The notes: a model not told the origin generated them from the letters alone. DNA of 64,000 bases from Bacteroides sp. (GCA_014801225.1 JAAVEO010000016.1:1-64000), one strand, 5' to 3'; counted from the stretch's first letter, positions 15,931 to 25,355 are shown. Numbers and translations are program-made.

Positions 15931-17070
15931 TTGAAATTGAGAAGGGAAATAAAATTCCTTGATCTTCGGGAAGCCAACGCGGAGGTCGAGAGAGGGTTGA
16001 CAGAGGCCACAGCGCGTGTGATTCGCTCCGGACGCTACCTTCACGGCGAAGAGACACGTCAATTTGAAGCGGAGCTTTCCGATGTATGTAGCGGCGGCAT
16101 AGCAGTAGGCTGTAGCAATGGCCTTGACGCTATCCGGCTGATTCTTAGAGGATACGTCGAACTCGGGCGTCTGCGGGAAGGCGACGAAGTGATCGTGCCG
16201 GCCAATACCTACATAGCATCTCTGCTCCCCGTAAGCGAATTCGGACTGCGAGCCATCCTGTGTGACCCCGATCCGGCCACAATGAATCTTGATTTCAGGA
16301 AAGCCCGTACTTTTATTACGCCGCGCACTCGCGCCGTAATGCTCGTACATCTCTACGGCACCCCCTGCTGGGACGCAGCTTTCGCCGCTGAATGTCGCAA
16401 TGCCGGAATCCTACTGATAGAAGACAATGCCCAGGCTATAGGAGCCATTGCCTCCCAACCGGGTCTGAACGGAGTGCGCTCCACCGGAATGCTTGGCAAT
16501 GCGGCAGCTTTCAGTTTCTATCCCACCAAGAATATCGGTGCGTTGGGCGATGCCGGTGCAGTACTCACTCCCGACGCTGAGCTGGCCTCGGCAGTACGCG
16601 CCATTGCCAACTACGGAAGTGACACCCGTTACCATAATATCTACCGTGGCTACAACTGCCGCCTCGACGAGATCCAAGCCGCGATGCTGAGAGTGCAACT
16701 TTCACGTCTTTTTGAGATTACCTCTCGGCGGCGGCACATAGCCTCCATTTATGACAGCCTCATAAGCAATGAGATTGTGATCAAACCACGTATTTCACGG
16801 GAGGAAGTACAAGTATGGCACCAATACGTAGTCCGAACCGAGCGCCGTGATCTGTTTCGCGAATACCTTAGCAAAAACGGAATCGCCACCGACATACACT
16901 ACGCTACCCCCCCGCATCTTCAACCCTGCTATCAAGGAGAATTCAACGGAGAATACCCCGTCACGGAAGCCTTGGCACGCACAGTGGTGAGTCTGCCGAT
17001 AGCCAATATTCGCGAAGAGGATGCAGAGTATATAGCCGAGACAATAAATGCCTTCGGCCACAACCATTAA
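15931..17070 (+). CDS. DegT/DnrJ/EryC1/StrS family sugar aminotransferase
   Basis: PLP-dependent transaminase that puts an amino group on a keto-sugar nucleotide, most likely the dTDP-3-keto product of the preceding cupin. At about 379 residues the family landmarks are present: the N-terminal IKFLDLREANAEVERGL, GVGCSNGLDA-like (here AVGCSNGLDAI), the Asp in LLIEDNAQAIGA, and the Schiff-base lysine in FSFYPTKNIGALGDAG (about residue 200). The start is a TTG (15931 or 15937) behind AGGAGG. The product probably goes to O-antigen or capsule. Substrate is inferred from the neighbour. Confidence 0.88.
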   Translation: MKLRREIKFLDLREANAEVERGLTEATARVIRSGRYLHGEETRQFEAELSDVCSGGIAVGCSNGLDAIRLILRGYVELGRLREGDEVIVPANTYIASLLPVSEFGLRAILCDPDPATMNLDFRKARTFITPRTRAVMLVHLYGTPCWDAAFAAECRNAGILLIEDNAQAIGAIASQPGLNGVRSTGMLGNAAAFSFYPTKNIGALGDAGAVLTPDAELASAVRAIANYGSDTRYHNIYRGYNCRLDEIQAAMLRVQLSRLFEITSRRRHIASIYDSLISNEIVIKPRISREEVQVWHQYVVRTERRDLFREYLSKNGIATDIHYATPPHLQPCYQGEFNGEYPVTEALARTVVSLPIANIREEDAEYIAETINAFGHNH

Positions 17071-17082
17071 TGAAAAGAAGCT

Positions 17083-18138
17083 ATGGAAAGAAATTCATCA
17101 GAAACCCACGATGACTCTCTTACCGGAAAGAACTTCCGGAAGATAATGCTGGTGATCTTCTCCGCCATGATAATCCTGGCGGCCATCAGCATAGTGCCAA
17201 TGATGACGAGCGGAGCGGAGCGGGAAGCCATAATACGTATCCCGGCAAAAGCCACCGAAAAGAATCTCAACGACACGCTTTCAAAATATTTCGGGGACAG
17301 CTATGCAGAGAAAGTAGTGAAGCTTATGAAGCTCCGCCATATCGACCTTTCCTCTCGCCACGGAGCCTATCTTATACCGGAAGGTACCAGCCCTTTCCGC
17401 GCTATGCGTAAGCTCGGTCGTGGAGCCCAATCTCCTATCAAACTGACAATCAACGGTTTTCGCGGACTTCCGCTTATGGCCGACAGAATGTCGCGTAAGA
17501 TTGATTCCTCCTCCGAAACTCTTCTGCGACAGTTTACCGATCCCACTGCCTTATCCTCCTACAATCTCACCCCGGAGCAGGCACTCGCCCTATTCCTTGA
17601 TGACACCTACGAAGTCTACTGGACCACTACCCCGCAGGAACTGATGAAAAAGATAGGCGACCATTACGACTCCGTATGGAATACAGAGCGGCGCAAGAAA
17701 GCCGAGGCTTTGGGTCTTACCCCGGAAGAGGTAATCACGATTGCCTCCATCGTGGATGAAGAGACCAACAAGAAGGACGAGAAAGGGCGTGTGGGGCGTC
17801 TCTATATCAATCGTCTGCACAAAGGGATGCGTCTGCAGGCCGACCCCACAGTGCGCTTCGCCCTTCAGGATTTCACGATAAAAAGAGTGAAAGGAGAGCA
17901 TCTGAATGTAGATTCCCCTTACAATACATATCGTGTGACGGGGCTGCCACCGGGACCTATCCGCACTACAAGCGTAGAGACTATCGATCTCATTCTCAAC
18001 AGCACTCCATCTGAAGATCTTTACATGTGTGCCCGGGAGGATTTCTCCGGATATCACAACTTCGCCACCAACTACGGCGACCATGTACAGAACGCCCTCC
18101 GCTATCAGCACGCGCTTGATATGAAAGGGATAAATTGA
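17083..18138 (+). CDS. mltG: Endolytic murein transglycosylase MltG
   Basis: Inner-membrane lytic transglycosylase that cuts nascent glycan strands and sets their length. The 351 residues have one N-terminal membrane segment (about 20-42, IMLVIFSAMIILAAISIVP), a LysM-like region and the YceG catalytic domain. The catalytic Glu is in IASIVDEETN, with downstream landmarks RLQADPTVRFAL and SPYNTYRVTGLPPGPI. It begins 12 bases after the aminotransferase, so it may be co-transcribed although functionally separate. Confidence 0.93.
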   Translation: MERNSSETHDDSLTGKNFRKIMLVIFSAMIILAAISIVPMMTSGAEREAIIRIPAKATEKNLNDTLSKYFGDSYAEKVVKLMKLRHIDLSSRHGAYLIPEGTSPFRAMRKLGRGAQSPIKLTINGFRGLPLMADRMSRKIDSSSETLLRQFTDPTALSSYNLTPEQALALFLDDTYEVYWTTTPQELMKKIGDHYDSVWNTERRKKAEALGLTPEEVITIASIVDEETNKKDEKGRVGRLYINRLHKGMRLQADPTVRFALQDFTIKRVKGEHLNVDSPYNTYRVTGLPPGPIRTTSVETIDLILNSTPSEDLYMCAREDFSGYHNFATNYGDHVQNALRYQHALDMKGIN

Positions 18139-18193
18139 TAGCCCAGAGTCTTTTATCTGCTGAAAGAATTTTTATCGGCTGTAAAATTTTTCG

Positions 18194-18201
18194 TAATTTT
18201 G
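18194..18201 (+). promoter_or_regulatory. Promoter -7 box of the DUF4421 gene
   Basis: TAATTTTG, 39 bases before the ATG at 18241, in an AT-rich stretch after mltG. Confidence 0.6.
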
Positions 18202-18240
18202 CAGCCGATTTCAATTATCAGCTTATTCCACACTTATTAA

Positions 18241-19473
18241 ATGCAGTACGCAACGAGAGCCCTCCGCTATCTGACTACCGTCGCTATGACGGTAGCCTTG
18301 TCGTATCTGCCAGCCTACGCATCGGAAGAGACAGATTCGCTTCGTTCGGTAGTACTTGTAAATCCCGAACCTATATCCTCCGCCGAGCGCATGGCAGGTC
18401 TGGCAGAAGATTTATATATGCTCTCGGAAGTGTCGGAAGCGGAAGCGAATCTCGATAGATACGATCCTGACCGCAATTGGCTTCACCTCCTTAAAAAAGG
18501 GAAGCTCAAGATGGACGACCCCACTGTGGAATGGCCGGCATTCCTTGGTTTCTGCGTAAAACTATATAATTGGGGCGACAAAACCTTCAACTCCTACGAT
18601 CCGGATTATGTGGTAGGCACCGGAAAACGTTGGAAGGCCCGCATTACATCCGAAAACTGGGTAGATACACATACTTTCGATTTTCGCAGAAAGCTCAGTA
18701 TGCGCTTCATGAGCAATATCACGAGCAATCTTTCAGGCTATCTGCAATATATGGCCGTGAGTGTAGGATATACGCTGGATATGACCAATATTATCGGCAA
18801 CGAACCCTCCAATCATAAGAAGGTGGGATTCGGCTTCACATGTGCCCGTTTCAGCGCTGAATTATATTATCAGGAGAATACCGGAGGAAGCTACATCCGA
18901 CGTTTCGATCAATATAAGAAATTCAGAATCATAAAAGAGCCGTTCCCCGGTCTTTCATTCAATACGTGGGGAATAGAGGCTTACTATTTCTTCAACAACC
19001 GCCGTTACTCCCAGGGGGCTGCCTACAATTATTCAAAGATTCAGAAGAGAAGCGCAGGTTCGCCGATATTGGGATTCGCCTTCACGAGCGTATCCAATAA
19101 ACTTGATTTCAATACACTCCCCGACAATCTCAAACCCTATTACAACCTTGGCTCCGACACATATAATTTCCATTATAAGAATTATTGTCTGGCAGGAGGC
19201 TATGGCTACAACTTTGTAGTAGGGAAACACTCTCTTTTCAATCTGACTGCAATGCCGCGTATAGGAGTAGCCCGAGGCTATGAGGATTCCTTCAACTCCG
19301 GCGGCTATCTTTTGTCGTTAGGAATCAATGGCAAGGGCTCTTATACTCTCAATCTCGGGGATTATTTCCTATGCCTTTCCGGAAGCATCGACGGAAATTG
19401 GTATAATTCAGGAGATTATTCTCTATTCAGCTCGATCGAGAATGTATCCCTTAGCTTGGGAGTGCGATTTTGA
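18241..19473 (+). CDS. DUF4421 outer-membrane beta-barrel protein
   Basis: Recognised as the DUF4421 family of Bacteroidetes; the function is not known. The 410 residues begin with a signal peptide (about 1-27, ending ...SYLPAYA). Then come a short linker, the motif YDPDYVVGTGKRWKARI (about residues 118-135) and alternating amphipathic strands rich in Tyr, Phe and Asn to the end, closing with ENVSLSLGVRF. The aromatic C-terminal residue is typical of BAM-inserted barrels. It has its own promoter and terminator and stands convergent to pnp. Confidence 0.8.
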   Translation: MQYATRALRYLTTVAMTVALSYLPAYASEETDSLRSVVLVNPEPISSAERMAGLAEDLYMLSEVSEAEANLDRYDPDRNWLHLLKKGKLKMDDPTVEWPAFLGFCVKLYNWGDKTFNSYDPDYVVGTGKRWKARITSENWVDTHTFDFRRKLSMRFMSNITSNLSGYLQYMAVSVGYTLDMTNIIGNEPSNHKKVGFGFTCARFSAELYYQENTGGSYIRRFDQYKKFRIIKEPFPGLSFNTWGIEAYYFFNNRRYSQGAAYNYSKIQKRSAGSPILGFAFTSVSNKLDFNTLPDNLKPYYNLGSDTYNFHYKNYCLAGGYGYNFVVGKHSLFNLTAMPRIGVARGYEDSFNSGGYLLSLGINGKGSYTLNLGDYFLCLSGSIDGNWYNSGDYSLFSSIENVSLSLGVRF

Positions 19474-19520
19474 GAACTTGGAGAGAGCCGGAAATTTTGG
19501 GAGGTATTATGATTATCAAT

Positions 19521-19554
19521 AAAAAAGCCGGATTCAGATGAATCCGGCTTTTTT
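19521..19554. terminator. Bidirectional terminator between DUF4421 gene and pnp
   Basis: Perfect stem AAAAAAGCCGGATTC with a 4-base loop, flanked by A- and T-runs. It serves the plus-strand gene ending at 19473 and the minus-strand pnp ending at 19580. Confidence 0.92.
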
Positions 19555-19579
19555 ATTGTGTGAATCTTTGATTGCTTGA

Positions 19580-21895
19580 TTAGCGACGAGGTCCGCGACC
19601 ACCTTCATGGCGAGGTCCGCGGTCACCACCTTCACGACGGGGTCCACGATCGCCACTTTCACGACGGGGTCCGCGGTCGCCACCCTCACGACGGGGTCCG
19701 CGATCGCCGCCTTCACGACGGGGACGAGCCTCACGCTCCACATACCCTTCGGGCTTGGGAGTGAGCACACGCATGGAAAGGCGGTATTTACCGGTCTTCT
19801 TGTCAATCTCGATGAGTTTCACCTTTACCTTATCGCCTTCCTTCAGACCGCTCTGATCCATGGAGTCGAGACGATTCCAAGAGATCTCGCTGATATGAAG
19901 CAGACCGTCGCGGCCAGGCATGAACTCCACGAATGCGCCGAAGTCGAGAATAGAGCGCACTGTGCCCTCATATTCCTCACCCTCCTCGGGCTGAGCCACG
20001 ATAGCCTTGATCTTGGAGAGAGCCTTGTCGATGCTTTCCTTATCCTTGGAGGCGATCTCTACGCGACCGATACCGAGCTTCTCGTCTTCATCAATAGAGA
20101 TAACTGTACCAGTCTCCTCCTGGATACCCTGGATCACCTTACCCTGAGGACCGATAACCGCACCGATCATCTCCTTGGGAATCTCGAGAGTAACGAGGCG
20201 GGGTACGTGAGGCTTGTAATCCTCGCGAGCCTCGGGGATAGTCTCGCCTATGATATTGAGGATGTGGAGACGTCCCTGACGAGCCTGCTCGAGAGCCTTC
20301 TCAAGCACCTCATAGCTGAGGCCGTCTACCTTGATATCCATCTGAGTGGCAGTGATACCCTTGGTAGTACCTGTCACCTTGAAATCCATGTCGCCGAGGT
20401 GGTCCTCATCGCCGAGGATGTCGGAGAGGACGGCATATTTCACATTATCCTTGTCGGAGATAAGACCCATTGCCACGCCGGCTACGGGGCGCTTCATCTT
20501 CACGCCGGCATCGAGAAGGGCGAGAGTGCCGCCACAGACTGTAGCCATAGAAGAGGAACCGTTGCTCTCGAGAATATCGCTGACGATACGGCAGGTATAG
20601 GGGAAATCATCGGGGAACATGCGCTTGAGGGCACGATGAGCGAGATTGCCGTGGCCTACCTCACGACGGCCTACACCGCGCTGCGGACGAGCCTCACCTG
20701 TAGAGAAGGGAGGGAAGTTGTAGTGAAGGAGGAAACGCTCCTTGCTCTGATTGAGAACATCATCGATGATCTTCTCATCAAGGGTAGTGCCGAGAGTGGC
20801 AGTGACGAGAGCCTGAGTCTCACCACGGGTAAAGACGGCTGTGCCGTGAGGGCCGGGAAGATAATCCACCTCACACCAGATGGGACGTATCTCAGTGGTC
20901 TTACGGCCATCGAGGCGGATACCCTCGTCGAGCACGCAACGACGCATAGCCTCTTTCTCCACATCGTGGTAGTAACGCTTCACCATAGCGATGCGCTGGT
21001 CTTCGTTATAGAGAGCGAGCTGCTCCTCGGTCATCTCGGGGAGATTCTCGATATATTCATCGCGGATAGCCTTGAAGCTCTCGTTGCGCCAATGCTTGTC
21101 GGCGCTTCCGGCCTTGGCGATAGCGTAAGCCTTGTCGTAGCATTTCTCGGCTACGTCGCGGCGGAGATCGTCATCGTTGATTTCGTGGCAATATTCGCGT
21201 TTAATCTCTTTTCCGGCCTCCTTCATGAGCTCCATCTGCACGAGACAGTGCTTCTTGATCTCATCATGAGCCACTTTGAGAGCCTCGAGAAGTTCGGCTT
21301 CCGACACTTCGTTCATCTCGCCCTCCACCATCATGATATTGTCATAGGTGGCGCCTACCATGAGTTCGATGTCGCTACGCTCGATCTGCTCGAAATTGGG
21401 ATTGATGACCCATTCGCCGTCGACACGTGCGACACGTACCTCGGAGATAGGACCATTGAAAGGGATGTCACTCACAGCGAGAGCCGCGGAAGCCGCGATA
21501 CCGGCGAGAGCGTCGGGAGCCTCATTGGCATCGGCGGAGTACATTGTGACGTTTACGAAAGTCTCTGCGTGATAATTGTCGGGGAAGAGCGGACGGAGCA
21601 CACGGTCCACGAGGCGAGAAGTAAGGATCTCGTAATCGGAAGCGCGGCCCTCACGCTTGAGGAAGCCACCGGGATAACGGCCGATAGAGGCGTATTTCTC
21701 TTTGTATTCTACTGTAAGAGGCATAAAATCAACGCCTTCGTTCGCCTCCTGGGCGGAGCATACTGTAGCGAGGAGCATGGTGTTGCCCATACGTACCTCC
21801 ACAGCGCCATCGGCCTGCTTGGCGAGCTTGCCGGTCTCGATCGTGATCGTACGTCCGTCGCCGAGCTCGATGGTCTTCTTGATAGGATGTAACAT
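19580..21895 (-). CDS. pnp: Polyribonucleotide nucleotidyltransferase (PNPase)
   Basis: Phosphorolytic 3'-5' exoribonuclease of RNA decay. The 771 residues start at 21895 ([20 protein letters not shown]); an upstream extension of the frame covers the promoter and is rejected. Domains in order: first RNase PH domain, alpha-helical linker, second RNase PH domain (with [23 protein letters not shown]), KH ([20 protein letters not shown]) and S1 ([20 protein letters not shown]). After S1 there is an unusual tail of about 50 residues made of GGDRGPRRE repeats. The tail suggests extra RNA binding. Confidence 0.97.
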   Translation of the reverse strand: MLHPIKKTIELGDGRTITIETGKLAKQADGAVEVRMGNTMLLATVCSAQEANEGVDFMPLTVEYKEKYASIGRYPGGFLKREGRASDYEILTSRLVDRVLRPLFPDNYHAETFVNVTMYSADANEAPDALAGIAASAALAVSDIPFNGPISEVRVARVDGEWVINPNFEQIERSDIELMVGATYDNIMMVEGEMNEVSEAELLEALKVAHDEIKKHCLVQMELMKEAGKEIKREYCHEINDDDLRRDVAEKCYDKAYAIAKAGSADKHWRNESFKAIRDEYIENLPEMTEEQLALYNEDQRIAMVKRYYHDVEKEAMRRCVLDEGIRLDGRKTTEIRPIWCEVDYLPGPHGTAVFTRGETQALVTATLGTTLDEKIIDDVLNQSKERFLLHYNFPPFSTGEARPQRGVGRREVGHGNLAHRALKRMFPDDFPYTCRIVSDILESNGSSSMATVCGGTLALLDAGVKMKRPVAGVAMGLISDKDNVKYAVLSDILGDEDHLGDMDFKVTGTTKGITATQMDIKVDGLSYEVLEKALEQARQGRLHILNIIGETIPEAREDYKPHVPRLVTLEIPKEMIGAVIGPQGKVIQGIQEETGTVISIDEDEKLGIGRVEIASKDKESIDKALSKIKAIVAQPEEGEEYEGTVRSILDFGAFVEFMPGRDGLLHISEISWNRLDSMDQSGLKEGDKVKVKLIEIDKKTGKYRLSMRVLTPKPEGYVEREARPRREGGDRGPRREGGDRGPRRESGDRGPRREGGDRGPRHEGGRGPRR
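19583..19727 (-). repeat. 27-bp tandem repeats encoding the RG-rich tail of PNPase
   Basis: About five imperfect 27-bp units encode GGDRGPRRE, with variants such as SGDRGPRRE and a His for Arg near the end. The repeat lies inside the coding frame and keeps it, so copy number could change without breaking pnp. Confidence 0.8.
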
Positions 21896-21937
21896 AAAAT
21901 TCTTTATTGTTTTTCTTCGCTGGAGTAAAAATTCACG

Positions 21938-21945
21938 CAAAGTTA
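21938..21945 (-). promoter_or_regulatory. Promoter -7 box of pnp
   Basis: TAACTTTG on the minus strand, 43 bases upstream of the pnp ATG. It is back to back with the promoter of the divergent gene at 22009. Confidence 0.6.
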
Positions 21946-21979
21946 CTAATAAAATCCCATATAAAACACGAATTTTGGC

Positions 21980-21987
21980 TATATTTG
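21980..21987 (+). promoter_or_regulatory. Promoter -7 box of the thioredoxin-like lipoprotein gene
   Basis: TATATTTG, 22 bases before the ATG at 22009. This leaves a leader of only about 15 bases. Confidence 0.6.
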
Positions 21988-22008
21988 CAGGCGCAAACGG
22001 AAAGAACA

Positions 22009-23097
22009 ATGAATATTTCGCATATTATAACTCCGGCAGCGCTCTGCGCCGCCATTATGGGAGCCACATTCCTCAGCGGATGTTCCGACCCTAAATTCAA
22101 GATAGAGGGCACTCTCGAGGGTGCCGACAATGAGAAAATCGTGCTTGAGAAGGCCGACTATTCGGGAGTGTGGCAGATAGTGGATTCCACCCGCACTGAT
22201 TCCGACGGGCGTTTCTCCATATCGCATATCGCCCCGGATGCTCCGGAGATCTATCGCCTCGGAGCCGGCGACCAATGGGTGTATATACCTGTTGACTCCA
22301 CAGAGACCGTCACACTTACTGCCCCCCTTTCCGCTATGGCTACTCGCTTCACACTCTCCGGCTCTTCCGGAGCCGAGCAGCTTGAGAAGTTTGAGAAAGA
22401 GGTTCACGCCCTCGGCTCCAATCCCGATGAGGCGAAACTCAAGGAATTCCGCCGCGGAGTCTATTCCCGCTATCTGCAGGACGCACGCGGATCTGTCGTG
22501 AGCTACTACATCCTCACAAAGACTCTTGACGGACATCCCCTCTTCGATGCGTCAGATCCCGACGGCGCACGCTATGTGGCGGCAGTGGCAAGCAGTTTCA
22601 AGGAATTCCGTCCTGACGATCCCCGCACGGCAATGCTTGAGAACGTAGCCCGCAACGGTATCCGCAAACGCCGCGAATCCAGAGGAATTACAAATGTGAT
22701 CGAGGCTGATGCACTCGGATTCTTCGATATGTCGCTTCATGACGAGAACGGCAAGGAAGTGAAGCTCTCCGAAGTGGCCGGACATGGCCGCAAGACTCTC
22801 CTCGTATTCTCCCTCATGACGCATCCTGATTCTCCCGAATTGAATCGGCGTCTTCGGGAAATAGCCACGCAGAAAAATGTGGCGATCTATCATATATCTT
22901 ACGATCCCGACCAGTATGAATGGCACGAGGGTGCGAAAAATCTCCCCTGGACCACAGTCTACGATCCCGAAGGAGAGAATTCCCCGCGTCTGCGTCAGTA
23001 CAATGTAAGCGTTCTTCCCACAGTATTCGTGATCGACGCCGACGGCCAACTCTCCACCCGCATCGAGGATATGGCCACATTGGGCTCAAAAATCTGA
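22009..23097 (+). CDS. Thioredoxin-fold lipoprotein with DUF4369-like N-terminus
   Basis: Probable periplasmic-facing lipoprotein of the AhpC/TSA-thioredoxin group. The 362 residues start at 22009 (a longer frame runs through the promoter). Lipobox: GATFLSGC with Cys about 24. Residues 27-115 resemble DUF4369 ([20 protein letters not shown]). The C-terminal part (about 240-355) has the thioredoxin-like order [36 protein letters not shown] and [11 protein letters not shown]. The usual CxxC is missing: the expected site reads MTHPDSPEL. It is therefore probably not a disulfide oxidoreductase. Confidence 0.8.
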   Translation: MNISHIITPAALCAAIMGATFLSGCSDPKFKIEGTLEGADNEKIVLEKADYSGVWQIVDSTRTDSDGRFSISHIAPDAPEIYRLGAGDQWVYIPVDSTETVTLTAPLSAMATRFTLSGSSGAEQLEKFEKEVHALGSNPDEAKLKEFRRGVYSRYLQDARGSVVSYYILTKTLDGHPLFDASDPDGARYVAAVASSFKEFRPDDPRTAMLENVARNGIRKRRESRGITNVIEADALGFFDMSLHDENGKEVKLSEVAGHGRKTLLVFSLMTHPDSPELNRRLREIATQKNVAIYHISYDPDQYEWHEGAKNLPWTTVYDPEGENSPRLRQYNVSVLPTVFVIDADGQLSTRIEDMATLGSKI

Positions 23098-23183
23098 TGG
23101 CTTACCTTCAGGGCAACTGACATCCGGATACAAGAATTTTATCTTTTGTTAAGAGGATTTAAACATTTTTCGCCCGATAATGT

Positions 23184-23228
23184 TGTAGTGGTATAAGAGG
23201 CTATTTTTAAGTCTTTTATACCACTACA
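23184..23228 (+). terminator. Hairpin before the acid phosphatase gene
   Basis: 13-bp perfect stem TGTAGTGGTATAA with a 19-base loop, extended by a few weaker pairs, then CATTTTTTAA. It could end transcription from the gene at 22009. It could also act as a leader hairpin for the gene at 23261, because a possible promoter (TTTTATCTTTTG near 23138-23149) lies upstream of it. Confidence 0.6.
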
Positions 23229-23267
23229 CACATTTTTTAACCTTAATACCCCCCGATGCTATGAAAA
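23226..23267 (+). repeat. Shared 5' leader element, copy 1
   Basis: The stretch from ACACACAT to ATGAAAA before the phosphatase gene is closely repeated before the porin gene (24082-24126). The common core is CCTTAAtACCCCcCGATgCTATGAAAA, where lower case marks differences. Confidence 0.65.
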
Positions 23268-24058
23268 CACGTTTTACTTCCGCAATTCTCCTGTTGGCCG
23301 GTATGTTCTCTTTCGGCGTGCAGGCCCAGACCGAAACCAAAATCAAAGATCATCGCACCAATCCCGAGGTCTACTTCCTCCAGATCGACGATGTAGCAAA
23401 TAGCCTTGAGCTTCTTCCCCCGCCGCCGGATGCAAGTTCTATCCAGTTCATGTATGACAAGGCTCGATATGACTGGGGCAAATCGCTCCGCAAGACAGAG
23501 CGCGGAGAGCAGGCATTCCAAGATGCCCGTGTAAATGGCGACGGTGTGCCCCGAGCTTTCTCCGAAGCATTCGGAGTGGATATCACAGCCGACGGCACCC
23601 CCGAGATTTATCGCCTTGTGATCGGTATGCGTGAGGATGCCGGCGATCTTTCCACCCGTGCCGCCAAAGACCATTACAACCGCACCCGCCCCTTTGCATG
23701 GTTTGACGAAATGACCTGCAACCCCGAACAGCAGGAGGAACTCTCTACCAACGGCAGCTATCCTTCCGGCCACACAGCAATCGGCTGGGCAACTGCCCTG
23801 GTACTTTCCGAAATCAATCCCGATCGCATAGATGAGATTCTCGAACGCGGTTTCCAGATGGGAGAGAGCCGTGTGATATGCGGTTATCATTTCCAGAGCG
23901 ATGTAGACGCCGGGCGTATCGTAGCCGCAGGTGCCGTAGCCCGTCTCCATGCCGACGAGGGATTCAATGCCCAGCTCGAGAAGGCAAAAAAGGAATTCGC
24001 GTCTCTGAAGAAAGCCGGTAAAGTGAAACCCGGAAAGAGAAATCATTCCGCAAAATAA
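23261..24058 (+). CDS. PAP2 family class A-like acid phosphatase
   Basis: Periplasmic non-specific phosphatase of the PAP2 superfamily (PhoC/PhoN type). The 265 residues begin with a signal peptide (about 1-22, ending GVQAQ). All three catalytic motifs are present in order: KDHYNRTRP (motif 1), PSGHTA (motif 2, about residue 169) and SRVICGYHFQSDVDAGR (motif 3, with catalytic His). A Lys-rich C-terminus follows. It is followed 61 bases later by an OprP-like porin with a related leader, which suggests joint use in phosphate scavenging. Confidence 0.92.
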   Translation: MKTRFTSAILLLAGMFSFGVQAQTETKIKDHRTNPEVYFLQIDDVANSLELLPPPPDASSIQFMYDKARYDWGKSLRKTERGEQAFQDARVNGDGVPRAFSEAFGVDITADGTPEIYRLVIGMREDAGDLSTRAAKDHYNRTRPFAWFDEMTCNPEQQEELSTNGSYPSGHTAIGWATALVLSEINPDRIDEILERGFQMGESRVICGYHFQSDVDAGRIVAAGAVARLHADEGFNAQLEKAKKEFASLKKAGKVKPGKRNHSAK

Positions 24059-24081
24059 GCGCACACATACATTTTTTGATG

Positions 24082-24126
24082 ACACACATATTTCTTCCAC
24101 CTTAACACCCCACGATACTATGAAAA
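24082..24126 (+). repeat. Shared 5' leader element, copy 2
   Basis: Second copy of the element at 23226-23267, ending at the start codon of the porin gene. No separate promoter was seen in this gap, so the copy may act at the level of translation. Confidence 0.6.
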
Positions 24127-25286
24127 AGTCTACACTTCTCCTGTCGGTGCTTCTTATGGGCGCCACTCAGGCCACATTCGCACAGGAAGATAATTCCGAA
24201 CCCAAGTTCACAATCAAGCCTGCCGGACGCATTCTCATGGACGGAGCGCTTTATGCCAGCCCTGACAAAAATCTCTTCAAAGATGGCGTGGCAATTCCCG
24301 ACGCTCGTCTCGGTGCCTCGATGCAGTATGGTAAATGGAAAGCCAAGATCGATGTAGGCTTCGCTTACAACAAAGTGGGCTTGAAGGACCTTTTCATCGA
24401 ATATGATTTCAATCCCGCCAACCTCATCCGTGTCGGCTCTTTCACTCATCAGTATGGTCTGCAGAGCTCCACGTCCAGCTCGATGAAGCCTACCATGGCA
24501 GAGCCGGTAGCCAACTCCGTCTTCAACGATGCCCGCCAGATAGGCGTGATGTATGAGCGCAGCGATGATAAATATTTAGGCACAATCAGTGCACATGTGG
24601 AGCCCAGCGCCACTACCGTGATTCTGACTCCCACACAGTACACTCAGGAGGGTTACGGATTCCGCACACGTCAGGTATGGCGTCCGTTCCATAAAGACGG
24701 CCTGAATTTTCAGGTAGGTGTGTCGGGTGCGTTCGGTACTCCTCAGCGCACAGGCGATGACGACGAGAATCACAATACATTCCAGTTCAAGAGCAATTAT
24801 CCTACAAGTGTGTCGCAGGTGACAGCCATCGACGCGAATGTGGATCACGCGATGAACCTTTGGAAATTCACTCCCGAGCTTCTTATCTCTTACAAGCGGG
24901 TGGCGCTTGAGTCGCAGTATTATTTCCAGCAGGTGAACCGTCGCGACAATCTCCACCATTGGAATGGTCAAGGCGCGTATGTCACACTTCGCGGACTCAT
25001 CTTCGGCGACAAGCAGTATGGATATTCAATGCTTGACGGCGGTCTGGCCACACCGGGTAAGGGTACATTCGAGGTAGTAGCCAACTATACCAACGTGAAT
25101 CTTTCCGACCGTCAGGCCGGAATCTATGGAGGCCGACTCAACGATTTCTCCGTCACCTTCAACTACTACATCAATAAATACATGATTGCGCGTCTGCACT
25201 ACAGCTATACCCACACTTGGGATCGTCAGGGCTTTGAACCCGCCACTCTCAACGCCTTCATGGCCCGTCTGCAGGTAATCTTCTGA
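24120..25286 (+). CDS. OprO/OprP-like porin
   Basis: Outer-membrane beta-barrel related to phosphate-selective porins O and P. The 388 residues have a signal peptide (about 1-22, ending TFAQ). The N-terminal strand pattern FTIKPAGRILMDGALY and the following DARLGASMQYGKWKAKIDVGFAYNKVGLKDLFIEY-type strands (given here only as a pattern over residues 58-95) fit the family. It ends with the barrel-closing MARLQVIF. It is preceded by a PAP2 phosphatase. Whether it selects phosphate cannot be judged from sequence alone. Confidence 0.85.
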   Translation: MKKSTLLLSVLLMGATQATFAQEDNSEPKFTIKPAGRILMDGALYASPDKNLFKDGVAIPDARLGASMQYGKWKAKIDVGFAYNKVGLKDLFIEYDFNPANLIRVGSFTHQYGLQSSTSSSMKPTMAEPVANSVFNDARQIGVMYERSDDKYLGTISAHVEPSATTVILTPTQYTQEGYGFRTRQVWRPFHKDGLNFQVGVSGAFGTPQRTGDDDENHNTFQFKSNYPTSVSQVTAIDANVDHAMNLWKFTPELLISYKRVALESQYYFQQVNRRDNLHHWNGQGAYVTLRGLIFGDKQYGYSMLDGGLATPGKGTFEVVANYTNVNLSDRQAGIYGGRLNDFSVTFNYYINKYMIARLHYSYTHTWDRQGFEPATLNAFMARLQVIF

Positions 25287-25312
25287 CGCTCTCCCCTATC
25301 CACCGCTAACAG

Positions 25313-25355
25313 TATCCCCTTCCCCGTCTTATATCCTAAGACGGGGAAGGGGATA
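25313..25355 (+). terminator. Long hairpin after the porin gene
   Basis: Perfect 19-bp stem (left arm 25313-25331, right arm 25337-25355) with a 5-base loop, 27 bases after the porin stop. There is no U-run after it, so it may act as an RNA-stabilising 3' end or as a terminator without a clear U-tract. Confidence 0.6.

Noticed and set aside
19583-19727. Tandem repeats considered as a CRISPR array
   Set aside because: Repeats are contiguous 27-bp coding units without spacers and lie in frame in pnp. No cas genes are present in the window.
21896-22009. Upstream extension of pnp (38 codons) and of the divergent gene
   Set aside because: Both extensions overlap the promoter boxes at 21938-21945 and 21980-21987, and the ATG choices at 21895 and 22009 fit the families.
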